DNA of 44,441 nt from Bacillota bacterium (GCA_012799135.1 JAAZLW010000217.1:1-44441); one strand, 5' to 3'; counted from the stretch's first letter, positions 27,743 through 36,853 are shown. Notes: generated by a model not told the origin, from the sequence alone. Translations and numbers: made by a program.

Positions 27743-28801
27743 ATGTCTACCCAAATGACGCCAAGGGAGCGATGGTTGGCTGTACTAAGGCGCAAACAGC
27801 CCGATCGGGTACCTATGGACTATTGGGCTACACCAGAGACAACTCAACAGTTAATGCAGCACCTGGGTTGTGAGTCTGAAGAAGCTATGTATCAACGCCT
27901 TAATATTGATAAAGTGATGGACGTGAGTGCCCGCTATATAGGTCCGTCTCTTCCGGAAAATGAGGATGTATTCGGTGTACGTTATCGGGATGTGGACTAT
28001 GGGACGGGTACCTACCGGGAATGTGTTTATCATCCTTTAGCCAAGTACGAAACCGTGGAAGAGATTAAGACTGAGTACCGCTGGCCTAACCCGGATTGGT
28101 TCGATTATTCCCATCTTGCTCAGCAGGTCCAGCCCTGGGAAGATTACTATCCCGTTCGGGGTGGGGGCTCCGAACCTTTTCTCACTTATTGCCACTTGAG
28201 AGGACAGCAGCAAGCTTTGGTTGACTTAATCCTCTACCCGGAGATTGTACATTATTGCCTAGATAAGCTTTTTGAACTCTGCTATATCGACGCCATGCGG
28301 ATATATGAGCAGATTCCCGGGAAGGTAATGCTGACATATGTGGCGGAAGATATGGGTAGCCAGGAAAGCCTACTCTTTTCGCCAACCCAGATTGGAGAAT
28401 ACTTATTGCCGCGGATGAAAAAAATGATTGATCTAGTCCATGAGGGTGGAGCCTATGTTTTTCATCATAGTGATGGAGCGATTCGAGAGATTATTCCAGA
28501 CATGATTGAGCTGGGGATTGACATTCTCAACCCCATCCAGTGGCGTTGTCGGGGGATGGAGCGCGAGGGTCTCAAACGGGATTTTGGGCAGCATGTAGTA
28601 TTTCATGGAGGTGTAGATAACCAGCACACCCTAGTTTTCGGCTCAACCAAAAATGTCCGTCAAGAAGTAAAAGACAACATCCGCATCCTGGGAGCAGGAG
28701 GGGGATATATACTTGCTCCTTGCCACAATATCCAGGCAGTCAGCCCGCCGGAGAATATAGTGGCCATGTATGAGGCCGGCTATGAATATGGATGGAGTTA
28801 G
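27743..28801 (+). CDS. Uroporphyrinogen decarboxylase (URO-D) family protein, methyltransferase-like
   Basis: A 352-residue URO-D fold protein. The N-terminus MTPRERWLAVLRRKQPDRVP is typical of the MtaA/corrinoid-methyltransferase side of the family and not of HemE, which has a different arginine-rich N-terminus. Candidate zinc ligands are the paired His of FHHSDGAI near 232-239 and Cys-His of PCHNIQ near 326-331. It may move methyl groups from or to a corrinoid protein, but no corrinoid-binding protein is adjacent, so the substrate is unknown. ATG 27743 is preferred, ten bases after AGGAGG. The ATG at 27736 is in another frame. Confidence 0.8.
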   Translation: MSTQMTPRERWLAVLRRKQPDRVPMDYWATPETTQQLMQHLGCESEEAMYQRLNIDKVMDVSARYIGPSLPENEDVFGVRYRDVDYGTGTYRECVYHPLAKYETVEEIKTEYRWPNPDWFDYSHLAQQVQPWEDYYPVRGGGSEPFLTYCHLRGQQQALVDLILYPEIVHYCLDKLFELCYIDAMRIYEQIPGKVMLTYVAEDMGSQESLLFSPTQIGEYLLPRMKKMIDLVHEGGAYVFHHSDGAIREIIPDMIELGIDILNPIQWRCRGMEREGLKRDFGQHVVFHGGVDNQHTLVFGSTKNVRQEVKDNIRILGAGGGYILAPCHNIQAVSPPENIVAMYEAGYEYGWS

Positions 28802-28866
28802 GGCGAGATTCGCCAAAGACCGATAGGGGTGGTTCTCGATCTGGGCTTCTTGTCCGGAATTCTACT

Positions 28867-29469
28867 TTAGGGCCTGATCTCTACCACTGTGCCCAGCTCA
28901 ACCTGTTCATATAGCTCGTTTACGTCTTGGTTATACATTCGCACACAGCCTCCGGAAACATATCTACCGATAGAAGCGGGATCGTCGGTACCATGAATTC
29001 CATATTTTTGCCCCTTTGGTGCCCTGGAATCAAACTCCGGCTCGCGCTTATCTGCTTGTGGGGAGACATCAAGGCCGAGCCACCTGCTGCCTAATTGGGG
29101 ATTATATGCTCGTGGTCTAAGAGGAGGGGTTTTGCCATTGGGGATGAGGATAGCCTTTTGAGCAATGGCGAACTTGCCCTCTGGTGTAAAGGCAGGGTCT
29201 TTACCGGTAGCCACGGGATAGCGCTTGAGTAGATGGCCATCATTATAAAAATAAAGGGTATTGGTACTCTTGTCTATGATAATGTATTTGCCTCGGCTGG
29301 GAGCCGCAGGGTATGAACTCACCTGGAGTTTACCGTCAAGGAATTGCCATGCATACACCTGGCGACCTAGTTTCTGGGAACCTGAGAGTCTGCTGTAGGG
29401 TAAGCAGGTAAGTAAAATGATCAGCAGCAGAAGAACACTGTGAACAGCTTTGTGGGTCAGTTGGTTCAA
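28867..29469 (-). CDS. L,D-transpeptidase (YkuD family), membrane-anchored
   Basis: A 200-residue cell wall cross-linking or anchoring enzyme. An N-terminal hydrophobic segment (about residues 10-24) serves as anchor or signal. The YkuD domain begins with GKYIIIDKSTNTLYFY near 59-74, has the PTG-like ATGKDPAFTPEG region, and ends with catalytic H159 (GIHGTDDP) and C175 in the SGGCVRM motif, both intact. The TTG start at 29469 is chosen because GAAGGAGGG lies nine bases upstream and the result is a proper signal sequence. A longer frame from ATG 29559 adds 30 residues with no ribosome binding site. The predicted site of action is outside the membrane. Confidence 0.87.
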   Translation of the reverse strand: MNQLTHKAVHSVLLLLIILLTCLPYSRLSGSQKLGRQVYAWQFLDGKLQVSSYPAAPSRGKYIIIDKSTNTLYFYNDGHLLKRYPVATGKDPAFTPEGKFAIAQKAILIPNGKTPPLRPRAYNPQLGSRWLGLDVSPQADKREPEFDSRAPKGQKYGIHGTDDPASIGRYVSGGCVRMYNQDVNELYEQVELGTVVEIRP

Positions 29470-29713
29470 TGTGGGAGGCCCTCCTTCATTTATAGCTTTC
29501 CAGAGAACTAACTGGCTGTCCGTTAGTATGGCACGCTCGGGTTGGGGATTATTAGCCATAGAGGGACGAAAGTGTGTCCAGTCACATGGGCATCTTCACT
29601 AGCAGGATTGCCTGCTGTACTGGCGAAATCTGTATGGTGCAGCCGTGGCCGCAATGTGGATAAGGCAGTTGGGAGTTGGGTTATAGTAATCCATGCATGT
29701 AGGAGGGTGGAAC

Positions 29714-31603
29714 ATGCCAGAAGGTAACGAGAAACTCAGGGCGAGAGCATATGAAATGTTGCCACTGGGGGCAGTAAGACCACTAGGGTGGCTCAAACAG
29801 CAGTTGCAGATCCAGGCAGATGGCCTGTCTGGGCATCTTGACGAGTTTTGGGAAGACCTTGGTCCGGATAATCAGTGGTTTGGTGGTGATCAGGAAGGCT
29901 GGGAGAGAGGCCCCTATTATGCTGATGGATTGGTGCCTTTGGCCTATTTGCTGGATGACGAGAAGCTGAAGGCGAAAGCGCAAAAATGGATAGAGGCCTT
30001 TCTAGATGGGCAACGGGCGGATGGCTGGATCGGGCCTGTTCAGGGGGTCTTGGGCTCTCGAACCTATCCTGAGCACGATCCATGGCCGGTGTTTGTAGTA
30101 TTTAAGGCTTTAACTCAGTACCATGAAGCGACGGGGGATGCACGGGTTATACCGGCTATGATCAATTTCTGTCGCTATATGGAAAAACACCTGGATGAGC
30201 GGCCTTTGGAGTCATGGGCTAAGTTTCGTTGGGCTGATTTCATTGTCAGTGTCCATTGGCTGTATGAGCGAACCGGTGAAGCTTGGTTGTTGGACTTAGC
30301 AGAGAAAGTCAGACAGCAGGGTTATGATTGGCAAGATCATTTCACCAGTTTCCGCTATCGTAGAAAGGAATCGACAATCAGCCTGGAGAGTCACGTGGTC
30401 AACAATGCCATGGGGCTGAAGACCCCAGGAGTCTGGTATAGGCAATCGGGTACGGCCTCGGATCGGGCAGCAGTCTATCGGGGACTGGAGAATCTGGACA
30501 AATTTCACGGGCAGGTTACCGGCCTTTTTACGGGTGATGAACACTTTTCCGGCAAGAACCCCTCCCAGGGGACAGAGCTTTGTGCAGTGGTCGAGTACAT
30601 GTTCTCCCTGGAGTATTTGGTCTCAATCCTAGGTGACCCAGTGTTGGCTGATCGGCTGGAAAAGATCACTTTCAATGCTCTACCCGCTACCTTTTCGCCG
30701 GATATGTGGGCCCATCAGTATGATCAGCAGGTTAACCAGGTGATCTGCAATGTGGCAGAGCGAGACTGGACTAATGCCCCTGATGCTAACATATTTGGGT
30801 TGGAGCCCAATTTCGGGTGTTGCACTGCCAATATGCATCAAGGGTGGCCTAAGTTTGTCAGCAGTCTCTGGATGAAGACACCAGATAACGGACTAGCTGC
30901 AGTGGCCTATGGTCCTTGCCAAGTGACTGCTCGGTTGGGTGATGGCGATCAAGAAGTCAGTATCCTTGAGGAGACCAATTACCCCTTTGACGAGACTTTG
31001 ATATTTACCATCCAGACAGCGCGTGCCGTCACCTTCCCCTTGAGCTTTAGGGTGCCGGTTTGGGCACGAGGAGCGACATTGACTCTGCCAGATGGGGAGA
31101 CACTTCCCTTGTCTTCCAAGTCTTTCCACACAGTGAGTCGCGAGTGGCAGCCTGGTGACCAGCTGGAGTTGGTTCTTCCTATGGAAATCGAGACAGAGCG
31201 CCGCTACCAGGGCTCGATAGCGGTCTTACGAGGTCCTTTAGTATATTCGCTTAAGATCGGTGAGAGCTGGAAACATATTGGTGGTACGCAGCCCCATGCT
31301 GATTGGGAGGTATATCCCACTACAGCTTGGAACTACGGTCTGGTGCTGGATCCGGCCAACCCCGGCAAGGCAGTAAAGATTACCAAGAAACCGGTGGGGC
31401 AGATGCCGTTTTCCCCGGAGGGTGCCCCGGTAGAGCTAAGGGTTACGGGACGTTTGGTACCTGAATGGAGACTGGAAGGCAATTGGGCGGGTACTATCCC
31501 GCAAAGTCCTACCCGGTCTAAGGAGAGAGCTGAGAAGGTGACTCTGATTCCCTATGGCTGTACCAACCTGCGGATAACTGAATTCCCATTACTACTGGAG
31601 TAG
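29714..31603 (+). CDS. DUF1680 / glycoside hydrolase family 127-like protein
   Basis: A 629-residue protein of the (alpha/alpha)6-barrel DUF1680 group that includes GH127 beta-L-arabinofuranosidases. ATG 29714 follows GTAGGAGGGTGG. There is no signal peptide, so it should work in the cytoplasm on an imported oligosaccharide. The barrel covers about residues 1-400. The conserved FGCCTAN motif holds C369 and C370, the latter pair being nucleophile and zinc ligand in GH127. The E-x-C zinc motif of characterised GH127 is not seen: the matching area reads QVICNVAERDW around C345. Beta-sandwich domains follow to the C-terminus. Specificity is therefore open. Confidence 0.82.
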   Translation: MPEGNEKLRARAYEMLPLGAVRPLGWLKQQLQIQADGLSGHLDEFWEDLGPDNQWFGGDQEGWERGPYYADGLVPLAYLLDDEKLKAKAQKWIEAFLDGQRADGWIGPVQGVLGSRTYPEHDPWPVFVVFKALTQYHEATGDARVIPAMINFCRYMEKHLDERPLESWAKFRWADFIVSVHWLYERTGEAWLLDLAEKVRQQGYDWQDHFTSFRYRRKESTISLESHVVNNAMGLKTPGVWYRQSGTASDRAAVYRGLENLDKFHGQVTGLFTGDEHFSGKNPSQGTELCAVVEYMFSLEYLVSILGDPVLADRLEKITFNALPATFSPDMWAHQYDQQVNQVICNVAERDWTNAPDANIFGLEPNFGCCTANMHQGWPKFVSSLWMKTPDNGLAAVAYGPCQVTARLGDGDQEVSILEETNYPFDETLIFTIQTARAVTFPLSFRVPVWARGATLTLPDGETLPLSSKSFHTVSREWQPGDQLELVLPMEIETERRYQGSIAVLRGPLVYSLKIGESWKHIGGTQPHADWEVYPTTAWNYGLVLDPANPGKAVKITKKPVGQMPFSPEGAPVELRVTGRLVPEWRLEGNWAGTIPQSPTRSKERAEKVTLIPYGCTNLRITEFPLLLE

Positions 31604-31651
31604 TAGGAGAAGACCGTATAAGCAGTCTGCGGGAACCGAGACGAATGGTCC

Positions 31652-31695
31652 ACACCCGCCTGACAGTCCCGCTTTGAGGGTTTGTCGGCGGGTGT
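31652..31695 (+). terminator. Large stem-loop after the DUF1680 gene
   Basis: ACACCCGCC (31652-31660) pairs with GGCGGGTGT (31687-31695), and inside it GACA with TGTC and CCC with GGG. It is very stable, but only a short T-containing stretch follows, so termination is likely but not certain. Confidence 0.5.
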
Positions 31696-31711
31696 TATCT
31701 CTGGAAGAATA

Positions 31712-31737
31712 TATACCATGGGTGGGTATGGTATAAT
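31712..31737 (+). promoter_or_regulatory. Promoter and CsoR-type operator upstream of csoR
   Basis: TATACCA (31712-31718) and TGGTATA (31729-31735) form a perfect inverted repeat around a G-rich 10-base centre. This resembles CsoR-family operators, which have AT-rich arms around G tracts. The right arm overlaps TATAAT (31732-31737), an extended -10 box. Binding by the CsoR encoded at 31795 would block its own promoter. A second, weaker repeat (CCCATA with TATGGG) lies around 31752-31778. Confidence 0.55.
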
Positions 31738-31794
31738 GGATGTGGATGATACCCATAGTCAGGTCCACAGTATGGGGAGAAAGGAGTTGCCAGG

Positions 31795-32070
31795 ATGTCG
31801 CAATCCAATCCCCGCCGGAAGGAAGATTTGTTGCTGCGACTGGGCCGGATCGAGGGACAGATTCGGGGGATCAGCAGAATGGTAGAGGAGGATCAGTACT
31901 GTGTAGATATTCTCAACCAGATCTCAGCTGTGCGCTCAGCCCTAAGTAGTGTGGGACAGATTCTCCTGGAAGGGCATATTCGAGGATGCGTTACAGAGGC
32001 GATCAAGGGCGATCATGGCGATCAGTCCATCGATGAGTTGCTTCAGGTGATCAAGCGATATACTCGCTAG
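31795..32070 (+). CDS. csoR: Copper-sensing transcriptional repressor CsoR
   Basis: A 91-residue all-helical DUF156 (CsoR/RcnR/FrmR) repressor. The copper ligands are exactly those of CsoR: C36 (QYCVDIL), H61 (EGHIRG) and C65. The DNA-contact helix has R15, R18 and the GRIEGQIRGI segment at 17-26. Cu+ binding should release it from the operator. ATG 31795 follows AAAGGAG. No copper ATPase or chaperone follows; the neighbour is an OsmC-type protein. So the target could be thiol or sulfur stress, although the three ligands point to Cu+. Confidence 0.9.
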   Translation: MSQSNPRRKEDLLLRLGRIEGQIRGISRMVEEDQYCVDILNQISAVRSALSSVGQILLEGHIRGCVTEAIKGDHGDQSIDELLQVIKRYTR

Positions 32071-32198
32071 GGATTTGCCCGTTAGAGGGTGGGCCGGTCA
32101 GCGAGCCTTGGCTTTGGTTCCACAGATTGGAGAGAAGGCAGAGCCAGATTCAAACACCCGAGAGTAAACAACAGGGGTGGAAAAGAGGGGGACAATTT

Positions 32199-32609
32199 AT
32201 GCAAGTGAATGTCACATGGATGGAAGGTATGGAGTTTCGGGCCGATGCAGTCTCCGGCCATTCCTGGAACATGGATGCATCACTGGAAGCAGGTGGTAAT
32301 AGTCTGGGCCCACGGCCAACGGAGTTGCTCCTTTCTGCCATTGGTGGCTGCACAGGTATTGATATAGTTAGCATACTGCAGAAGATGCAACAACCATTAG
32401 CCGGGTTACGGGTAGAGGTAGCAGGTGAGAGGGCGGAGGCACATCCCCGTCGATTTACTCACATTACGCTGCGTTACATCGTTACCGGCAGTGGACTGGC
32501 AGAGGAGCGGGTAGCCCGGGCAGTGCAGCTTTCCACAGAAAAGTATTGCTCGGTGCTACATTCACTGAATGCCGAGGTGGATTACAGTTTTGAAATAGTG
32601 GATGAGTAA
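32199..32609 (+). CDS. OsmC/Ohr family protein (YhfA type)
   Basis: A 136-residue OsmC-like protein. The two redox cysteines of the family are present in AIGGCTGID near residue 50 and in KYCSVLHS near 112-119. OsmC-like proteins reduce organic peroxides through these thiols; YhfA-type members are less well understood. ATG 32199 follows AAGAGGGGG. The longer frame from 32127 has no site and a polar, non-family N-terminus. It lies 129 bases after csoR and may share its promoter, which suggests control by copper or reactive sulfur. Confidence 0.85.
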   Translation: MQVNVTWMEGMEFRADAVSGHSWNMDASLEAGGNSLGPRPTELLLSAIGGCTGIDIVSILQKMQQPLAGLRVEVAGERAEAHPRRFTHITLRYIVTGSGLAEERVARAVQLSTEKYCSVLHSLNAEVDYSFEIVDE

Positions 32610-32616
32610 AGAAGAG

Positions 32617-32653
32617 GGGAGACTTCCCTTTGACTAAGGTAGGAGAGTCTCCC
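32617..32653. terminator. Stem-loop between convergent OsmC and dehydrogenase genes
   Basis: GGGAGACT (32617-32624) pairs with AGTCTCCC (32646-32653). The loop contains a further possible inner pairing. Placed between converging genes, it could serve both directions. Confidence 0.5.
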
Positions 32654-32667
32654 ATGCTGTTTGTGAC

Positions 32668-33618
32668 CTAGAGTACTATAGATTCGCCTGTCTCAGCGGC
32701 CTGCAAAATGGCCAAACTCAAGGCCAGACTCTGTCTAGCTTCTTCTGGATCCAAAGGATAGGTTGTGCCTTTGGTGATGGCTTCTATGAAAACACGATCT
32801 TCCTCCAAATACATGTCCAGGCTTTCCGGCTGGTAGACTACCGGTTCACTGCCCTGTGGGTATACTGTAATGGCCCCGCCCTGGCCGGTACGTAGTACTC
32901 CTTTGGTACCCATCAGGCCCGATTCCAGCCAGTTAGCTGCTGATGACCAGGAAGCCATGATCTGACCGATGGCTCCCTGGGCGAATTTCAATAGTCCAAC
33001 AACATTGTCCCGGATATCCACATCCGGAAGGGCTGTTTTGGCAAAGCCTTTGACTTCCACTACATCACCAATCACGTAGCGGAGCCAGTCCAGATTGTGG
33101 GTAGTTTGCTCAGTCAGCATGCCACCACTAACTGCCTGACTCTTCAGCCAAGGAGCGCGTGGAATCGCACTCATGCGGGTAATCCACGCCATAGTGATTT
33201 CTCCAATCTCACCTCTGTTGACGATCTCCTTGCACATCTGGGCCCAGGGTGAAAAGCGGAGGCAGTAGCCTATTCCAAGGAGCCGCTGATTTTTCTTGGC
33301 AGCATCGATCATCTCATCGGCCTCATCAAGTGATAGAGCCATCGGTTTTTCACAAAACACATGCTTGCCGGCCTCTAGGGAAGCGACGGTTATCTCCCGA
33401 TGACTGTCGGGAGGAGTACATACCCATACCGCATCTACCTGATCTAAGGCTTTGCGGTAATCGGTGAAGGCTTGACAGGCCGCCATAGTGGCTAGCTTCT
33501 CTGCCCGCTCCGGGACGATATCTACTGCGGTCTCGATCTTGACATCAGTGATCTGTAGCAATTGCTCGGCATGGCGATTTCCAATCCCACCACATCCAAC
33601 TATCGCGATTTTCACCAT
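32668..33618 (-). CDS. Gfo/Idh/MocA family sugar dehydrogenase
   Basis: A 316-residue NAD(P)-dependent oxidoreductase acting on sugars or inositols. The N-terminal Rossmann motif is VGCGGIGNRHA (residues 6-16). The EKP motif of the family is present in VFCEKPMALS near 89-98, and the C-terminal beta-sheet domain has the GGMLTEQTTHNLDWLRY segment near 165-181 with the catalytic His/Asp area. The start is ATG at 33618 because AAGGAGTGG lies six bases upstream; the longer frame from 33648 is not supported. It is divergent from an aldose-epimerase-like gene, so the two probably handle the same sugar. Confidence 0.88.
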   Translation of the reverse strand: MVKIAIVGCGGIGNRHAEQLLQITDVKIETAVDIVPERAEKLATMAACQAFTDYRKALDQVDAVWVCTPPDSHREITVASLEAGKHVFCEKPMALSLDEADEMIDAAKKNQRLLGIGYCLRFSPWAQMCKEIVNRGEIGEITMAWITRMSAIPRAPWLKSQAVSGGMLTEQTTHNLDWLRYVIGDVVEVKGFAKTALPDVDIRDNVVGLLKFAQGAIGQIMASWSSAANWLESGLMGTKGVLRTGQGGAITVYPQGSEPVVYQPESLDMYLEEDRVFIEAITKGTTYPLDPEEARQSLALSLAILQAAETGESIVL

Positions 33619-33795
33619 AATTACCACTCCTTGAGCAAATGTTGACATTAAACATCATGGTATGAATTCCCGTTAGTTCGAAAGTATCCTGCCAACTTGG
33701 ACCCGAAGGGCGAGATAACTGACCTGGAATTGGAGGGATATGGGCGTTGCGAGTGGAACTTTAATCTGGACAAGATTAGAGAGGGAGGGGTTTGT

Positions 33796-34779
33796 TTGCC
33801 TAGATTCCGTGTAGAAGAGTGCAGATTCCACGGCCTGGAAGCTTTGAGCTTGAAAGATACCGAGAGTGGTTGGGAAGGGACTCTGGTTCCCGAGTTTGGC
33901 AGCAATTTGGTCGCTTGGGTATGGACCCGGGGAGGAGTTAGTGTACTTAGAACTCCCGAGACCATCGATGCCCTGAAGGCGAAGCCAGTGGGTTGGGGTT
34001 TTCCGGTACTGATGCCCCCCAATCGGATAGATAGAGGTCGGTTTACCTTTGCTGGGAGGGAGTATGTTTTTGAGATCAATGAGGCAGGGAAATACCATAT
34101 TCACGGATTGATCCATAGTCTACCTTGGCGGGTAGTAGACACCGCGACCGATGATTCGGCGTCAGTTACCACCGCAATCAGATCTGATGATCACCCTAGC
34201 ATAAAACGCTCCTATCCCCACTCTTTTGAGGTACGGATGACGTTTTCATTGCGGGAAGCCCGGGTGGATTTCACTATAGAAGCAGAGAACTTCGGTTCTG
34301 ACCCCATGCCGTTTGGCATTGGATTCCACCCATATTTCAATGTGCCATTATCTCCGGATAGTTCTAAGGCCCAGTGTACAGTCAAGGTTCCGGCTAACAA
34401 AAGGTGGGAGCTAGATGAGCTGATACCAACCGGTCGTCGTCTACCCGTGAGCGGCGCCCGGGATCTGCGACAGCCGACAGCTTTAGGCACGACAATGCTG
34501 GACGATGTCTATACTGATGTGAATTTCTCTCAGGGCGAATCTGTAGCGGAATTTACCGACAATGGTGCCGGGCTTACGCTCCGATATGGGGCGAGTGAGG
34601 AGTTTAAGCACTGGGTGGTATGGACCGGCAGGACCATGCAGGATCCCTTCGTATGTCTGGAGCCTTATACATGGGTGACCAATGCGCCGAATTTGTCACT
34701 ACCACCGGAGGATACAGGCCTTATCGTTTTGCAGGGCGGCCAGACTTTTACTGGGCGGATGTGGCTGCAGATCAGCTAG
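33796..34779 (+). CDS. Aldose 1-epimerase (mutarotase) family protein
   Basis: A 327-residue galactose-mutarotase-like beta-sandwich protein predicted to interconvert sugar anomers. Seen motifs are the YHIHGLIHSLPW segment with catalytic-type His near residues 103-114, GIGFHPYFNVP with the second His near 175-185, and the C-terminal CLEPYTWVTNAPN segment with the catalytic Glu near 290. The TTG at 33796 is chosen because GAGGGAGGGG (33781-33790) precedes it. A TTG at 33697 opens the frame earlier but has no site. It is divergent from the Gfo/Idh/MocA gene and converges on the ligase gene at 34831. Confidence 0.82.
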   Translation: MPRFRVEECRFHGLEALSLKDTESGWEGTLVPEFGSNLVAWVWTRGGVSVLRTPETIDALKAKPVGWGFPVLMPPNRIDRGRFTFAGREYVFEINEAGKYHIHGLIHSLPWRVVDTATDDSASVTTAIRSDDHPSIKRSYPHSFEVRMTFSLREARVDFTIEAENFGSDPMPFGIGFHPYFNVPLSPDSSKAQCTVKVPANKRWELDELIPTGRRLPVSGARDLRQPTALGTTMLDDVYTDVNFSQGESVAEFTDNGAGLTLRYGASEEFKHWVVWTGRTMQDPFVCLEPYTWVTNAPNLSLPPEDTGLIVLQGGQTFTGRMWLQIS

Positions 34780-34830
34780 GGTTTATCATAGCAATTGCCA
34801 ACTTCCTAGCCCACTTCATCTGGTAGCCGG

Positions 34831-36036
34831 CTAATGAGCGGAGGTGTCTCCAGACATGCCAGCATGGTGCTTCCTACTAGGAGGACTGTCTTCTAGCGGT
34901 TGCTGTTGCTGGGTGCTCGGAGAGGCTAGATCGGGGTGGGCTATACATCCCATGATCAGAGGCACATGGGCAATAAAGAGATCATTGAATAGCACGTGTA
35001 CCCAAAAAGAGGCCATCATGGCAAAGGCGATGCGCCGGTAAGGAGTATTATCCTGCAGCAATGGTTTGATGAGGGATATGCCCATCCAACCGAAGAAAAG
35101 AGCGAATCCCGCCAGTCCCCAGCCGGTGAGCACGAAGAAATACAGACTGTGAGGGCTCATCGCGTTCAGGTAACCATCTGGCTGGTAGGCTGCATATGTC
35201 CTCCCATAGTGCCCGGGGCCTATACCGAAGAGGAAGCTGTCCTTGAACATGTTCCAACTGACTTGCCAGATCTGGAGTCGGCCGACATTGCTTGAGGTGG
35301 TACTTAGATTGACAATGGATAGGATCCTTGCTGATAGGCCCGGCCATTTGAAGATGCAAACCAGTGTCACTCCGCAGATAGCAGCAATGACCTTCCAGTG
35401 CTTTCTGACCATCTCACTATTCATGGCTATCAGGATTACTATAGCGGCCAAGGTGCCAACCATGGAGCCCCGGGAGTAGGTGGTAAAAATGCCGAGCAGG
35501 GAGGCGAAGCTAGCTGCGAGGTATAGCCAGCGATGACGTGATTGATAGAGGAAAAATCCAAGACCACCGGTCACACCTGCCTCCAGCATCGCAGCCAAAC
35601 CGTTATCAGCCATACCCAGGACATTACCCCGACCGCGATTGAACCTAGCCAGTATGGGTATCGAACCATACCAGATGTTCAGGCGCATCAAGTGACTGAT
35701 GAACACCACTAACCCCAAGAGTCCACATCCTAAAGTCACAGCCTTGAGGAAGTCTCGGGTATTGACAATACCCCAGCGCCCTAAAGCATAGATCAAGATG
35801 AAGACCACGGGTATCGGCATATTAATCAAGGCGTAACCTGGATCCTGGGCGAAGACAGCACTGATGGTCCCGCTGATTAGCAAACCAATGAGTGCCCAAT
35901 AAGTAACCCGATCGGAGCGAATCCCCTTGATTATGGCCTTGGCCTTAGTCACTAGAATCCCATAGTAGATAAGTGCTAATGCTGGGCTAAAGGGGATCAG
36001 CAGTCCCCAGCGTGTATCTCGATCACGGATATCCAT
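34831..36036 (-). CDS. O-antigen ligase/polymerase-like membrane protein (Wzy_C)
   Basis: A 401-residue membrane protein with 10 or more hydrophobic helices and a large external loop before the last helices, the layout of O-antigen ligases and polymerases. The Wzy_C core includes TTYSRGS near residue 190 and the loop SSNVGRLQIWQVSWNMFKDS with GIGPGHYGRTYA and SPHSLYFF, where ligase-type Arg and His residues lie. In a Gram-positive it would join or extend a surface polysaccharide. The C-terminus is Gln/Ser/Pro-rich. ATG 36036 has GAAGGGA nine bases upstream; an earlier start at 36084 is possible. No other glycan assembly genes are adjacent. Confidence 0.8.
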   Translation of the reverse strand: MDIRDRDTRWGLLIPFSPALALIYYGILVTKAKAIIKGIRSDRVTYWALIGLLISGTISAVFAQDPGYALINMPIPVVFILIYALGRWGIVNTRDFLKAVTLGCGLLGLVVFISHLMRLNIWYGSIPILARFNRGRGNVLGMADNGLAAMLEAGVTGGLGFFLYQSRHRWLYLAASFASLLGIFTTYSRGSMVGTLAAIVILIAMNSEMVRKHWKVIAAICGVTLVCIFKWPGLSARILSIVNLSTTSSNVGRLQIWQVSWNMFKDSFLFGIGPGHYGRTYAAYQPDGYLNAMSPHSLYFFVLTGWGLAGFALFFGWMGISLIKPLLQDNTPYRRIAFAMMASFWVHVLFNDLFIAHVPLIMGCIAHPDLASPSTQQQQPLEDSPPSRKHHAGMSGDTSAH

Positions 36037-36271
36037 AGTCAGCATTCCCTTCAGCGTTACCTTGAGGCATGAGCCGTACGACAAGCCCTAATAAGTTCGC
36101 CAACTCCACCTGATATGCCTGCTGCTCAAGTCGTAGTCGCAATGTTCAGGAAGTTAGCGTGCGGCAGAGGGAAACCCGCCTCTGACTGATTAACGCAGGA
36201 TTCGCTCGCCTGAAGGGAGAATCTGACTAGAGGTTGTCGCCAATCATATTCTGACTGAGAAGGTGATATCA

Positions 36272-36853
36272 ATGTCGAATGCCTGGTATACCGATGCCTT
36301 GGCACAGGTCACCGGGATCTTGAGCAAGCTACCGGCGGCCATATTCACGCTGGCGATAGGAGCGTTAGTGGTCAAAGCACTGAAATTGATTGTGGGTCGT
36401 GCCACGAAGATGACCCGGATCGATCCCACCTTAGGTACGTTGCTGCAGTCCATGGCGAGTTTCGCGGGTTGGGTCTTTGTGCTGGCTGCCGCTACGGCTT
36501 CTTTGGGGATGCAGCAGGTTTCTCTGGCATTAGGGGGTTCTATTGCCTTGGTTGCCATGGCCTTGGCCTCCAGTGTCAACTCAGTCACTCAAGACCTTCT
36601 GGCTGGGGTTTTCCTTATTGCTGACCAAGATTTCAAGGTGGGCTATACTGTCAAAACAGGGAATCTGGAAGGTGTGGTAGAGTCTGTTACAATTCGCAAG
36701 ACCAAGATCCGGGATGCGGAGGGTGTGCTCCACACTGTCCCAAACCGGTTGATTGATAATGCTACCTACACACTACTTGATAATAACACAGAGAACCCAA
36801 GGGAGTCCGAGGCATGGAGAGGCTTGAGGAAAAGAAGCAGTCAGAGCCGATAG
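36272..36853 (+). CDS. Small MscS-like mechanosensitive channel protein
   Basis: A 193-residue MscS-family protein. It has hydrophobic helices near residues 20-40 and 60-85. The pore-lining TM3-like helix near 87-110 is rich in Ala and Gly (LALGGSIALVAMALASSV), and is followed by the beta domain (VGYTVKTGNLEGVVESVTIRKTKIRD and the VPNRLIDNATY segment). The protein stops soon after the beta domain, so the C-terminal alpha/beta cage of MscS is missing. ATG 36272 follows GAGAAGGTGA. Neighbours give no hint on regulation. Confidence 0.82.
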   Translation: MSNAWYTDALAQVTGILSKLPAAIFTLAIGALVVKALKLIVGRATKMTRIDPTLGTLLQSMASFAGWVFVLAAATASLGMQQVSLALGGSIALVAMALASSVNSVTQDLLAGVFLIADQDFKVGYTVKTGNLEGVVESVTIRKTKIRDAEGVLHTVPNRLIDNATYTLLDNNTENPRESEAWRGLRKRSSQSR

